From Bradyrhizobium sp. SRS-191 (GTDB lineage: Bacteria; Pseudomonadota; Alphaproteobacteria; Rhizobiales; Xanthobacteraceae), in the NCBI RefSeq assembly GCF_024586915.1, contig NZ_JANBVS010000009.1:124001-188000 (forward strand): 64,000 bases of DNA, in the 5' to 3' direction. This document shows, one piece after another, positions 34,693 through 43,053 of this stretch. Position numbers and translations under genes: made by a program. The first letter of the stretch is position 1. The number at the start of each line of letters is the position of its first letter. Under the pieces are notes generated by a model that saw only the letters and a list, made by a program, of their open reading frames with translations, was not told the DNA's origin and did not search any database.

Positions 34693-35583
34693 TCAGCGCG
34701 TCTGCACCGGCTGGACGATCGCCGCAGGCGCCGAGGCCTGCGCGCGGGCTTGCGGCAGGTGATCGTTCATCGCCGACAGCGCGCACAGCGCCAGCGAGCC
34801 CCAGACCGCCGCGCTGAAATACAGCGACATCCAGGCGATCTCTTCCTTCCAGTGCTCGAACTCATGGGTGACGGTCCACTGCGTGGCGGAATCGCGCAAT
34901 CCCACCAGCGGATGCAGCAGCGGCACGCCGGCGGCGCGCTCGATGCGCCAGCGCTTCACATACATCGGCACGTCGACCACGACGAGGAAAGCGAGATAGC
35001 AGGCGATGCCCACCAGGCCTGCAATCAAGAGCCCGCGCACGAGGCCATCGAACTCCGGCAGCAGACGGCCGAGGCCGATTCCGACGAGCAGGAAGGCAAC
35101 CGCCCACAGCGAGTTCTCGATCGCGTTGTAGAGGAAGTTCTTGGTGACGACGGCGTACCAGGAGCAGATCTCGGCGACGACGATGATCGGCACGATCAGG
35201 CGCGCCATGTTGACGGCGGTGTCGGCATCGGCGATCGCCCCGAGCTGCGCCAGGATGATCGCCCATTGCGCCGCGAAGGCGATTTCGGCGATGGTCGCGA
35301 CGCTGCGGCCGACGAAGATGCTCGACAGCCAGCTGTCGACCAGGCAGATGCGCTGGACGTCGGCGCGCGGCAGCACCGAGCGGAAGGCGCAGCCGAACAC
35401 ATAGGCGGCCGACAGCGCCAGCATCTGGCCGGATTGCGAGGACAGGCTCGTCGCGCTCCCGCTTCCGCCGGCGAGCTCGCGATACAGGATGAACCAGAAC
35501 ACGATGTTGGCGAGGCTGACCAGGGTCAGCATCGCCCACCACAGGGCGACCGGGTTCGACAAAGCTCGCGACTGCGCACGCAT
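34693..35583 (-). CDS. Integral membrane protein, unknown function
   Basis: A 296-residue protein with about seven to eight predicted membrane segments. Starts MRAQSRALSNPVALWWAML. Interesting polar elements in or between helices are FGCAFRSVLPRADVQRICLVD, EICSWYAVVTKNFLYNAIENSLW and TVTHEFEHWKEEIAWMSLYFSAAVWG near the C terminus. I do not recognise the family. ATG 35583 has TGGAG six bases upstream and is preferred over a TTG four codons earlier. It is convergent with the histidine-rich gene (across the terminator) and divergent from gcd. Confidence 0.75.
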   Translation of the reverse strand: MRAQSRALSNPVALWWAMLTLVSLANIVFWFILYRELAGGSGSATSLSSQSGQMLALSAAYVFGCAFRSVLPRADVQRICLVDSWLSSIFVGRSVATIAEIAFAAQWAIILAQLGAIADADTAVNMARLIVPIIVVAEICSWYAVVTKNFLYNAIENSLWAVAFLLVGIGLGRLLPEFDGLVRGLLIAGLVGIACYLAFLVVVDVPMYVKRWRIERAAGVPLLHPLVGLRDSATQWTVTHEFEHWKEEIAWMSLYFSAAVWGSLALCALSAMNDHLPQARAQASAPAAIVQPVQTR

Positions 35584-35817
35584 CCGGCACTCCAATTTTC
35601 ATGTGACTGACATCGGATCGTATTAATTCCATCATGGAGCAGCAACCCGTTCCGGCCCGGGGGGCACGCAAAAGGGCGTGTGCTGGGGTCCCTGCGAGCG
35701 GGCGAGACAAGCGTCCCGGAAGCCTTCCGGGCTGAAGGAACTTCCGCCCGGCCTCGCCGTTCATGACGCGACTGCGGCGTCCTGCCGCGCTTCGTTCTCA
35801 TCAGCCTGGAGCCGCGC

Positions 35818-38217
35818 ATGGCCGCCGCCCGCGAGCTGCAGCGCGCGCCGCTGCTGACCTTCACTGCCATCATTGTCGGACTCATGGGCGTGGCGCTGCT
35901 CGCCGGCGGCCTCTGGCTCGCCGCGATCGGCGGCTCGCTCTACTACGTCATCGCCGGCGCCGCTCTGCTCGGCACGGCGTGGCTGCTGTGGCAGCGGCGA
36001 GCGGCGGCGCTCTGGCTCTATGCGGCGCTGCTGCTGGGCACGATGATCTGGGCGATCTGGGAAGTCGGCCTGGACTTCTGGTCGCTGGCGCCGCGCGGCG
36101 ACGTGCTGGCGCCGCTCGGACTCTGGCTACTGCTGCCGTTCATCACCGCGCATCTCATCGGCGACATGCGTTCGGCGCGCTGGGGCCTCGTCGCCGTGCT
36201 CGCGGTCGCAATCGTCGTGCTCGGCGCTTCCTTGCGCGGCGACCGCTTCGGCGCCAACGGCGCGCTGGCGCAGGCCGCGGCGGCGACCGCCGGCACCGAT
36301 ACTGCGCCCGCGGAAGCGCAAGCGGATTGGACCGCCTATGGCGCCAGCAATTTCGGCACCCGCTTCTCCAGCCTGAAGCAGATCACGCCCGACAACGTGA
36401 AGAACCTGCAGCTCGCCTGGGAATTCCGGACCGGCGACCGCAAGGGCCCCGACGATCCCGACGAATTCACCAACGAGGTGACGCCGCTGAAGATCGGCGA
36501 TCTGCTCTACACCTGCTCGCCGCACCAGATCGTGTTCGCGCTCGATGCCGCCACTGGAAAACAGCGCTGGACGTTCGATCCGAAGATCGAGCACCACAAG
36601 AATTTCCAGCACATGACCTGCCGCGGCGTTGCCTATCACGAGACCAGGCCCGGCGCGGTTGACGTGTCAGGCGCCGCGGCGCCGACGGAATGCGCCAGGC
36701 GCATCTTCCTGCCGACCAATGACGGAAGGCTGTTCGCGCTCGACGCCGACAGCGGCAAGCCGTGCGAGGGCTTTGGCGATCACGGCCAGATCGACCTGAA
36801 GGCGGGCAACGAGATCACCACCGTCGGCTTTTACGAGGGCACCTCTCCGCCCGTGGTCACCGACAAGGTGGTGATAATGGCGGGCGCTGTCATCGACAAC
36901 TACTCCAACAAGGTGCCCTCAGGCGCGATCCGCGGCTTCGACGTCTACACCGGCAAGCTGTTGTGGGCGTTCGATCCGGGCAATCCCGATCCGAACGAGA
37001 TGCCGTCGCCGACGCATCATTTCACGCCGGGGTCACCGAACGGCTGGAGCGTGGGCGCGGCCGACGAGGCGCTCGGCCTGGCCTACATCCCGCTCGGCTC
37101 GAGCTCGCCGGACATCTGGGCCGGCAACCGCTCGGCCGACAACGAGCGCTATGATTCCGCACTGGTCGCGCTCGACATCGCCACGGGGAAACTGCGCTGG
37201 TCGTTCCAGAACGTGCATCACGATCTCTGGGACATGGACATGCCGTCGCAGCCGAGCCTCGTCGACATGCCCGGCAAGGACGGCGTGGTGCCGGCGATCT
37301 ACGTGCCCGCCAAGACCGGCAACATCTTCGTGCTCGATCGCCGCGACGGACACTTATTAGTCCCCGCGCCGGAGAAGCCGGTGCCGCAGGGGGCTGCGCC
37401 CGGCGATCATCTATCGCCGACGCAGCCGTTCTCCGAGCTGAGCTTCCGACCGCGTCAGGAGCTCACCGGCGCGCAGATGTGGGGCGCGACGATGTTCGAT
37501 CAGCTCGCCTGCCGCATCCAGTTCAAGCGGCTGCGCTATGAGGGGCCGTTCACGCCGCCCTCCGAGCAGGGCACGCTGGTCTATCCCGGCGATTTCGGCA
37601 TGTTCGAATGGGGCGGCATCGCCATCGATCCCGTGAGAAAAATCGCGATCGCCAATCCGCAGTCGATCCCGTTCGTGTCGCGGCTGGCGCCGCGCGGCAA
37701 GGACAATCCGGCCGCGCCGAATGCCGCGCACCCGCCGGGCACCGAGCTCGGCGTGCAGCCGATGTACGGCACGCCCTATGGCGTCTCGCTCGGCATCTTT
37801 CTGTCGCCGCTCGGCATCCCCTGCATGGCGCCGCCCTGGGGCAGCCTCGCCGCGATCGATCTGAAGACCAACCAGATCGTCTGGCAGCACCGCGTCGGCA
37901 CCATCCGCGACCAGTCGCCGGTGCCGCTGCCGTTCAAGCTGGGCGTGCCGATGCTCGGCGGTCCGATGGTGACGGCAGGCGGCGTCGCGTTCCTGACCGG
38001 CACGATGGACGACTACATCCGCGCCTTCGACGTCAAGGATGGCCGGCTGCTGTGGCAGGACCGGCTGCCGGCCGGCGGCCAGTCGACACCGATGACCTAT
38101 GAGGCCGGCGGCAGGCAGTACATCGTCACGGTCGATGGCGGCCACGGTTCGTTCGGCACCAAGCTCGGCGACTACGTGCGCGCCTATGCGCTGCCGGGCA
38201 ATGTCGCGAGCAAGTAG
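35818..38217 (+). CDS. gcd: Membrane-bound PQQ-dependent glucose dehydrogenase
   Basis: A 799-residue quinoprotein that oxidises glucose to gluconolactone in the periplasm and passes electrons to ubiquinone. The N-terminal ~140 residues hold five hydrophobic helices, the membrane anchor of Gcd. The PQQ beta-propeller domain follows from about residue 165 (DWTAYGASNFGTRFSSLKQI), with typical W motifs, e.g. TPLKIGDLLYTCSPHQIVFALDAATGKQRWTFDP, and NVHHDLWDMDMPSQPSLVD, and WGSLAAIDLKTNQIVWQHRVG. Length equals E. coli Gcd (796). ATG 35818 has TGGAG upstream. No PQQ biosynthesis genes are in this window, so cofactor supply must come from elsewhere. Confidence 0.95.
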   Translation: MAAARELQRAPLLTFTAIIVGLMGVALLAGGLWLAAIGGSLYYVIAGAALLGTAWLLWQRRAAALWLYAALLLGTMIWAIWEVGLDFWSLAPRGDVLAPLGLWLLLPFITAHLIGDMRSARWGLVAVLAVAIVVLGASLRGDRFGANGALAQAAAATAGTDTAPAEAQADWTAYGASNFGTRFSSLKQITPDNVKNLQLAWEFRTGDRKGPDDPDEFTNEVTPLKIGDLLYTCSPHQIVFALDAATGKQRWTFDPKIEHHKNFQHMTCRGVAYHETRPGAVDVSGAAAPTECARRIFLPTNDGRLFALDADSGKPCEGFGDHGQIDLKAGNEITTVGFYEGTSPPVVTDKVVIMAGAVIDNYSNKVPSGAIRGFDVYTGKLLWAFDPGNPDPNEMPSPTHHFTPGSPNGWSVGAADEALGLAYIPLGSSSPDIWAGNRSADNERYDSALVALDIATGKLRWSFQNVHHDLWDMDMPSQPSLVDMPGKDGVVPAIYVPAKTGNIFVLDRRDGHLLVPAPEKPVPQGAAPGDHLSPTQPFSELSFRPRQELTGAQMWGATMFDQLACRIQFKRLRYEGPFTPPSEQGTLVYPGDFGMFEWGGIAIDPVRKIAIANPQSIPFVSRLAPRGKDNPAAPNAAHPPGTELGVQPMYGTPYGVSLGIFLSPLGIPCMAPPWGSLAAIDLKTNQIVWQHRVGTIRDQSPVPLPFKLGVPMLGGPMVTAGGVAFLTGTMDDYIRAFDVKDGRLLWQDRLPAGGQSTPMTYEAGGRQYIVTVDGGHGSFGTKLGDYVRAYALPGNVASK

Positions 38218-38485
38218 TCGGTCGCAGGCAAATCGTTCGCAGGTTCCAGCCCTGCGCAGAGTGAGCCGACCCGTTGCACATTTGGTCACGATATCCGGGG
38301 TTCCGCGGAGGAACTCTGCCGGCCGAGCGCGCGCTTTAATCGTCAGCTTCCCAGACCTCGTGCATGACTCGGCGCGGGCCGAAGATTTTCCGCCCGCATT
38401 GACGCTTTGCTAACCGCGAATCCGCGCGCGCCAAAACGCGACGCGCCGCGATGCGTAGCTCGCCTGCGTAAGGGTTCATTTGCCG

Positions 38486-40558
38486 ATGTTGACGATCCTG
38501 TCCTGCCTGCCTGCCGATCACGATCTCCGCTACGTCGCCGCCGCGCTGCTGGTCTGCGTCCTCGGCTCCATCCTGTCGATGCGCCTGCTCGCCCGCGTCC
38601 GCCGCAACACGGGGCTGCGCCGGATTCACCTGCTGTTCCTGGCCGGGCTGGTCGCCGGCGGCACGGTGTGGACGACGCATTTCGCCGCCATCCTCGGCTA
38701 TGAGGCTGCCGGCAATCGCTCGTTCGAAGCAGGCATGACCTTCGCCTCGCTCGGCCTTGCGATCGGGTTTTCCTGGCTCGGCTTCTTCATCACCACGCGC
38801 ACCCAGCGCGGCCCGCTGATCGAGATCGGCGGCGCGGTGTTCGGCTTCGGCATCGCCGCGATGCACTACACCGGCATGAGCGCGCTCAATCTCGAGGGCA
38901 TCAGGACGTGGCATGCCCCCGCGATCTGGCTCTCCCTCGTGCTCGCGATGGGCTTTGGCGCAATTGCCGCCAACCGCATTGCACGCCCGGTCACGCGGTT
39001 CTGCAAATATGGCAGCTCGGCTGCGATGGTGCTCGCGATTCTCAGCCTGCATTTCACCGGCATGGCGGCCCTCACCTTGGCGCCGATGGCCGGCATCGAT
39101 GCGCCGGTGCAGGCGCTGTCCGACGGCGTGATGCTGATCAGCATCGTCACCGGCATCGGCCTGATCATGGCGATGGCGGCGTCGGCCTACATGATCGACA
39201 TGCAGGCCGCGCAGGAGGCGGTCGAAGGCTATCGGCAGCTGGCGCTGCAGGATCCGCTGACCGGCCTGCCCAACCGCAACGGCCTGGGACAGCGGCTGAC
39301 GCCGCTGCTGGCGGATGGCGACGAGACCGCGCATCTCGTCGTGCTCGCCATCGACCTCGACCGCTTCAAGGACATCAACGACGCGCACGGGCATGCCGCG
39401 GGCGACGCGGTGCTGTCCACGATCGCCCAGCGCATCGCGGCGACCTTGCAGCCCGGCGAATTTCTGGCGCGGATCGGCGGTGACGAATTCGTCGCGGTGA
39501 AGAGCGAGATCTTCGCGCGAACCGAGGCCGCCAAATTCGCCGAGCGCATGCGCACCCTGGTGCTGACGCCGGTGGATTGGGACGAGCGAAGCCTCTCGGT
39601 CGGCTGCAGCATCGGCATCGCGCTCCATCCCGAGCATGGCCTCACGGCAGACGAACTGCTCAGCCGCGCCGATCTCGCGATGTATCGCGCCAAGAGCCTC
39701 GGCCAGGGCAAGATCTGCACCTACGAGCCCTCGATGGACGAGGCCAGCCGGCGTCGCGCCGAGCTCGCGATCGACCTGAAGCGCGCGCTGGTGCGCAACG
39801 AGTTCGAGCTGCACTACCAGGTCCAGAACGACACCCAGAGCGGCGAGATCATCGGCTTCGAGGCGCTGCTGCGCTGGAATCATCCGGTCAAGGGCCGCGT
39901 GCCGCCGAACGATTTCATCCCGATGGCCGAACAGACGGGACTGATCGTCGACATCGGCGACTGGGTGCTGCGCACTGCCTGCGCCACGGCGGCAGGCTGG
40001 AGCCAGCCGTTCAAGGTCGCCGTCAACGTCGCGCCGATGCAGCTGAACCACGATCTGCCGAAGCGCGTCGCGGAGGTGCTGCGCGAGACGGGGCTTTCGC
40101 CGGAGCGGCTGGAGATCGAGCTCACGGAGACCGGCATCATCGCCGACCGCCAGCACGCGCTGCAGGTGATGCAGGCGCTGAAGGCGATCGGCGTGACGGT
40201 GGCGATGGACGATTTCGGCACCGGCTATTCGTCGCTGTCGACGCTTCAGGTGTTTCCGTTCGACAAGATCAAGGTCGACAAGAGCTTCATCCAGTCGGTC
40301 GAGACCAGCGTACATGCGGCTGCGATCGTCAAGGCGACGCTGCTGCTCGGCCGCAGCCTGAACATCCCCGTGCTGGCCGAGGGTGTCGAGACCGAGCAGC
40401 ACCTCGCCTTCCTGCGCGAGGAGGGCTGCAGCAGCGTGCAGGGTTTCTTGTTCGGCAGACCGATGCCGCATGAAGCGATCAGCCGGATGATCCGGGAGGT
40501 GGGGGTCATTCAGACAGCCGTCGCTGACGCGCCGGCCAAGAACGCGGCAGCCGCGTGA
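38486..40558 (+). CDS. MHYT-GGDEF-EAL protein (cyclic di-GMP turnover)
   Basis: A 690-residue protein. The N-terminal MHYT sensor domain (about 1-230) has seven hydrophobic helices and three motif copies: TTHFAAIL, AMHYTGMSAL and SLHFTGMAAL, thought to bind copper and sense O2, CO or NO. The GGDEF domain (about 250-410) has the intact active site RIGGDEFVAV and DPLTGLPNRNGL. The EAL domain (about 425-680) has FEALLRW, VNVAPMQL, ELTET, DDFGTGYSS, KVDKSFI and EGVET, all of which a working phosphodiesterase needs. Both activities thus look possible. ATG 38486; a TTG six bases before is the alternative. Follows gcd by 268 bp, probably independent. Confidence 0.92.
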   Translation: MLTILSCLPADHDLRYVAAALLVCVLGSILSMRLLARVRRNTGLRRIHLLFLAGLVAGGTVWTTHFAAILGYEAAGNRSFEAGMTFASLGLAIGFSWLGFFITTRTQRGPLIEIGGAVFGFGIAAMHYTGMSALNLEGIRTWHAPAIWLSLVLAMGFGAIAANRIARPVTRFCKYGSSAAMVLAILSLHFTGMAALTLAPMAGIDAPVQALSDGVMLISIVTGIGLIMAMAASAYMIDMQAAQEAVEGYRQLALQDPLTGLPNRNGLGQRLTPLLADGDETAHLVVLAIDLDRFKDINDAHGHAAGDAVLSTIAQRIAATLQPGEFLARIGGDEFVAVKSEIFARTEAAKFAERMRTLVLTPVDWDERSLSVGCSIGIALHPEHGLTADELLSRADLAMYRAKSLGQGKICTYEPSMDEASRRRAELAIDLKRALVRNEFELHYQVQNDTQSGEIIGFEALLRWNHPVKGRVPPNDFIPMAEQTGLIVDIGDWVLRTACATAAGWSQPFKVAVNVAPMQLNHDLPKRVAEVLRETGLSPERLEIELTETGIIADRQHALQVMQALKAIGVTVAMDDFGTGYSSLSTLQVFPFDKIKVDKSFIQSVETSVHAAAIVKATLLLGRSLNIPVLAEGVETEQHLAFLREEGCSSVQGFLFGRPMPHEAISRMIREVGVIQTAVADAPAKNAAAA

Positions 40559-40631
40559 GCGCAGGTGCTCCCACTCCAGGCAGGACGATCGCGTGCAACG
40601 ATCGGAGTTTTGCGCGGGTCCATCTCCACAA

Positions 40632-40718
40632 CGTCATGGCCGGGCTTGTCCCGGCCATCCACGTCGTTCGGCATGCTGAGAACTACGTGGATGCCCGGGA
40701 CAAGCCCGGGCATGACGG
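40632..40718. repeat. Inverted repeat with 33-bp arms
   Basis: CGTCATGGCCGGGCTTGTCC-type arm (40632-40664) is inverted at 40685-40717. Each arm itself is a hairpin (GGCCGGGCTTGTCCCGGCC type). This is a second repeat family, shared with 56861-56941. It lies in the spacer 40559-40821. Confidence 0.85.
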
Positions 40719-40821
40719 AGAAAATCATCGGCAGGATCGCTCGCCGAGATAGCCTCCGCATGTCCATAAGCGATAGCCCTGCCCTCCAGGAGAGGATGCT
40801 CGGCCGAACCGGCGCAGCCGC

Positions 40822-42003
40822 TCAGAACGTGCGGATGATCTTGAAATCCAACCCGTCGGCTTCTGCGAGGTGCATGGCCATGGCGGCGCGGCCGTGGCGG
40901 ATGGCGACGTCGCCGCGGGGGCCGGAATAGACGATGTTGCGGCCGGTGGTGGCGAGCGGGTGCAGGGCCAGCGAGCCGGCGCGTTCGGCTGCGGCCTTGA
41001 GGAAGCGCAGGCCTTCGTAGTTGGACTGGCCGACGGAGCCGACCGGCGGCGCCTCCGTTCCGAACATCGCGGTATAACGGCTCATGAAGGCATCATTGGC
41101 ATCGGAGCCGATGCAGCTGAAATAGCCGGAGGCGGAATAGAGGTTCTCCGTGTTGTCAGCGCCGATGCCGAGCAGCACGGTTTCATCGACGGCACCGGCG
41201 AGACGCAGCGTCGTCGCAGCAAGACCGGACTCGCCGAACGCCCGGTTGAAGGTGATGCAGTCGGTGCCGATCAGCGAGATCAGCACGACATCCGGCCTGG
41301 CAGCACGGATGCGCGCGAGATGCGCCTCGTGATCGTCCTCACCAACGGGCACGAACTCCTCGCCGACGACTTGGCCGCCGGCCTCGGTGATGTAGGTCTT
41401 GGTCGAACGGTGCGACTGCCACGGCCAGACATAGTCGCTGCCGATCAGGTACCAGCGCTTGGCGCCCTTGTTCTCGGCCAGCCAATGGATCGCCGGGCGG
41501 GTCTGGCTGTGCGGCGTCTCGCCGATCGCCATCACGCCGGGCGTGCGCTCGCCGCCTTCGTAGACGGGCGTATACACATAAGGGATACGGCCGCGGGTCA
41601 GCCGGCGCAGCGCCAGCCTGACGGCGCTGATATGCGAGCCCATCACGACGTCGATGTCGTCGAAATCGAGCGCGTCCCGGGCGCGCGCGGCCACCTCATC
41701 GACCGGACCGCCGGAATCGTAGAACGACAATTCGATCTCGCGGCCGAGAATGCCGCCGCGGCGGTTGATCTCGGACACCGCAAGCAGCGCGCTGTTGGTC
41801 GCCGCCGGTCCCCAGATTCCGGGCGAGCCGGAGAACGTGATGAAGTTGCCGATACGGAGCTTGTTGTGGCGGCCGCGCCGCGCAAAGCGATCGGGATCGA
41901 AGGGGGCCGTCGACGGCGGGCCGCCCCGCTCAGGCGGGCTCCTGAACAGCAGGGAGGGCGGCGGGCTGCAGCGCCCGGCCGTGACAGATCCTGTCGAGAG
42001 CAC
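40822..42003 (-). CDS. AmiC/UrtA-type ligand-binding protein without signal peptide
   Basis: A 393-residue protein of the periplasmic binding protein type 1 fold, family Peripla_BP_5 (AmiC, UrtA, amide/urea binding). Blocks: LRIGNFITFSGSPGIWGPAATNSALLAVSEINRRGG, ELSFYDSGGPVDEV, VVMGSHISAVRLALR, YLIGSDYVWPWQSHRSTKTYI and DVVLISLIGTDCITFNRAF. The first ~45 residues are Pro/Arg/Ser-rich with no hydrophobic helix, so it is not exported by Sec; Pseudomonas AmiC, a cytoplasmic amide sensor, is the precedent. I chose the GTG at 42003, preceded by AAGGAG with a 5-nt spacer; an ATG at 42054 is the alternative. Divergent from a MarR gene. Confidence 0.8.
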   Translation of the reverse strand: MLSTGSVTAGRCSPPPSLLFRSPPERGGPPSTAPFDPDRFARRGRHNKLRIGNFITFSGSPGIWGPAATNSALLAVSEINRRGGILGREIELSFYDSGGPVDEVAARARDALDFDDIDVVMGSHISAVRLALRRLTRGRIPYVYTPVYEGGERTPGVMAIGETPHSQTRPAIHWLAENKGAKRWYLIGSDYVWPWQSHRSTKTYITEAGGQVVGEEFVPVGEDDHEAHLARIRAARPDVVLISLIGTDCITFNRAFGESGLAATTLRLAGAVDETVLLGIGADNTENLYSASGYFSCIGSDANDAFMSRYTAMFGTEAPPVGSVGQSNYEGLRFLKAAAERAGSLALHPLATTGRNIVYSGPRGDVAIRHGRAAMAMHLAEADGLDFKIIRTF

Positions 42004-42102
42004 ACCCACTCCTTGGCCGCGGCCGTGAGAAACCCAGTGTGGGACGGCGGTCATACGCCGTCAAAATCAGCACGCGTTCGGCAAATATCCTATTCGAAAA
42101 TG

Positions 42103-42114
42103 TTGAATGTTCAA
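42103..42114. promoter_or_regulatory. Candidate MarR operator
   Basis: TTGAA-TG-TTCAA, a small dyad in the 186-bp spacer between the divergent binding-protein and MarR genes. MarR regulators normally bind such dyads near their own promoter. Short and unsupported by a second copy. Confidence 0.3.
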
Positions 42115-42189
42115 GAATTGGGATGCATATAGATCGGGCAGCAACTGCCGGACATTCATTCAAGTCGGGACCTCTGAGCGAAGTTCATC

Positions 42190-42633
42190 GTGGCCAAATC
42201 GCCCCATCCAAACAGCCCCCTCACCGAACATCTCGCCTATCTGCTCGCGCAGGCCAACCGGGAGATCAACCGGCAGTTGGAATCGCGCCTGAGCACGGAG
42301 GGCGTGCCCGTCGAGCAATGGCGCATCCTCAAGGTGCTGTCGGACGGCGAGGGACATTCGATGGGCGACCTCGCCGACGCGGTGCTGCTGAACCATCCGA
42401 CCTTGACCAAGATGACCGACCGCATGGTGTCGGACTCGCTGGTCTACCGCCGCCAGGACGCCCACGACCGCCGCAAGGTGCTGATGTTCATCAGCGACCG
42501 CGGCAAGGCGCTGTGCAAGCGGCTCAACTCGCTCGCCGCCAGCCAGGAGGCGCATATCCTGGAGAACTACGGCGACAAGGCCACCGGCGAGCTGAAGCGG
42601 CTGCTGGAGAATCTGATCGACGCGGCGAGCTGA
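42190..42633 (+). CDS. MarR family transcriptional regulator
   Basis: A 147-residue winged-helix regulator starting at GTG 42190 (AKSPHPNSPLTEHLAYLLAQ). The helix-turn-helix and wing are clear: VEQWRILKVLSDGEGHSMGDLADAVLLNHPTLTKMTDRMV and VYRRQDAHDRRKVLMFISDRG (the conserved DxRxx wing). The protein is of normal MarR length. It stands between the AmiC-like gene (divergent) and the acyl-CoA synthetase gene (same strand, 420 bp downstream). Control of the synthetase in response to an aromatic or acyl ligand is a reasonable inference. Confidence 0.9.
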   Translation: MAKSPHPNSPLTEHLAYLLAQANREINRQLESRLSTEGVPVEQWRILKVLSDGEGHSMGDLADAVLLNHPTLTKMTDRMVSDSLVYRRQDAHDRRKVLMFISDRGKALCKRLNSLAASQEAHILENYGDKATGELKRLLENLIDAAS

Positions 42634-42707
42634 GGCGGCCCTGCCTTGCCGGCGACTCAATCGTCGCAGCGCTCGACGATGAGAATTTCAGGCCGGTGCT
42701 CGTGAAT

Positions 42708-42870
42708 GCGCCCTCGCCCCTTGCGGGAGAGGGCATGTAGGAAGGTTCAGCAAGCTCGATTGGGTGAGGGGTATGCCTCAACGCGCTTCACTCGCGGAGA
42801 GAGACCCCTCACCCCACCGCGCGCGCTGATAGGCCGGAGATGCCCTCTCCCGCAAGGGGAGAGGGCGCAG
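42708..42870. repeat. Inverted repeat CCCTC-CCTTGCGGGAGAGGG type
   Basis: An arm at 42708-42736 (CGCCCTCGCCCCTTGCGGGA core) is matched by an inverted arm at 42840-42869 (CCTCTCCCGCAAGGGGAGAG core). It is a widespread rhizobial repeat. It fills much of the 42634-43053 spacer; no other gene was seen there. Confidence 0.85.
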
Positions 42871-43053
42871 CATCTCGCAGCGCAGCGTTGCTGCGACAAA
42901 TCTCCCGACGTCCCCGGTCACGCCGGGATAGACGCAAGACGAATCCTCCCTCATCCTGTCCTCTCGCGATCGCGACGAACGGGCCGCACAGAGCCCGCGC
43001 GCGATCACCGGCCGCATCGGCCGGACGAGGACACGACACAGGGAGGACGGGCC

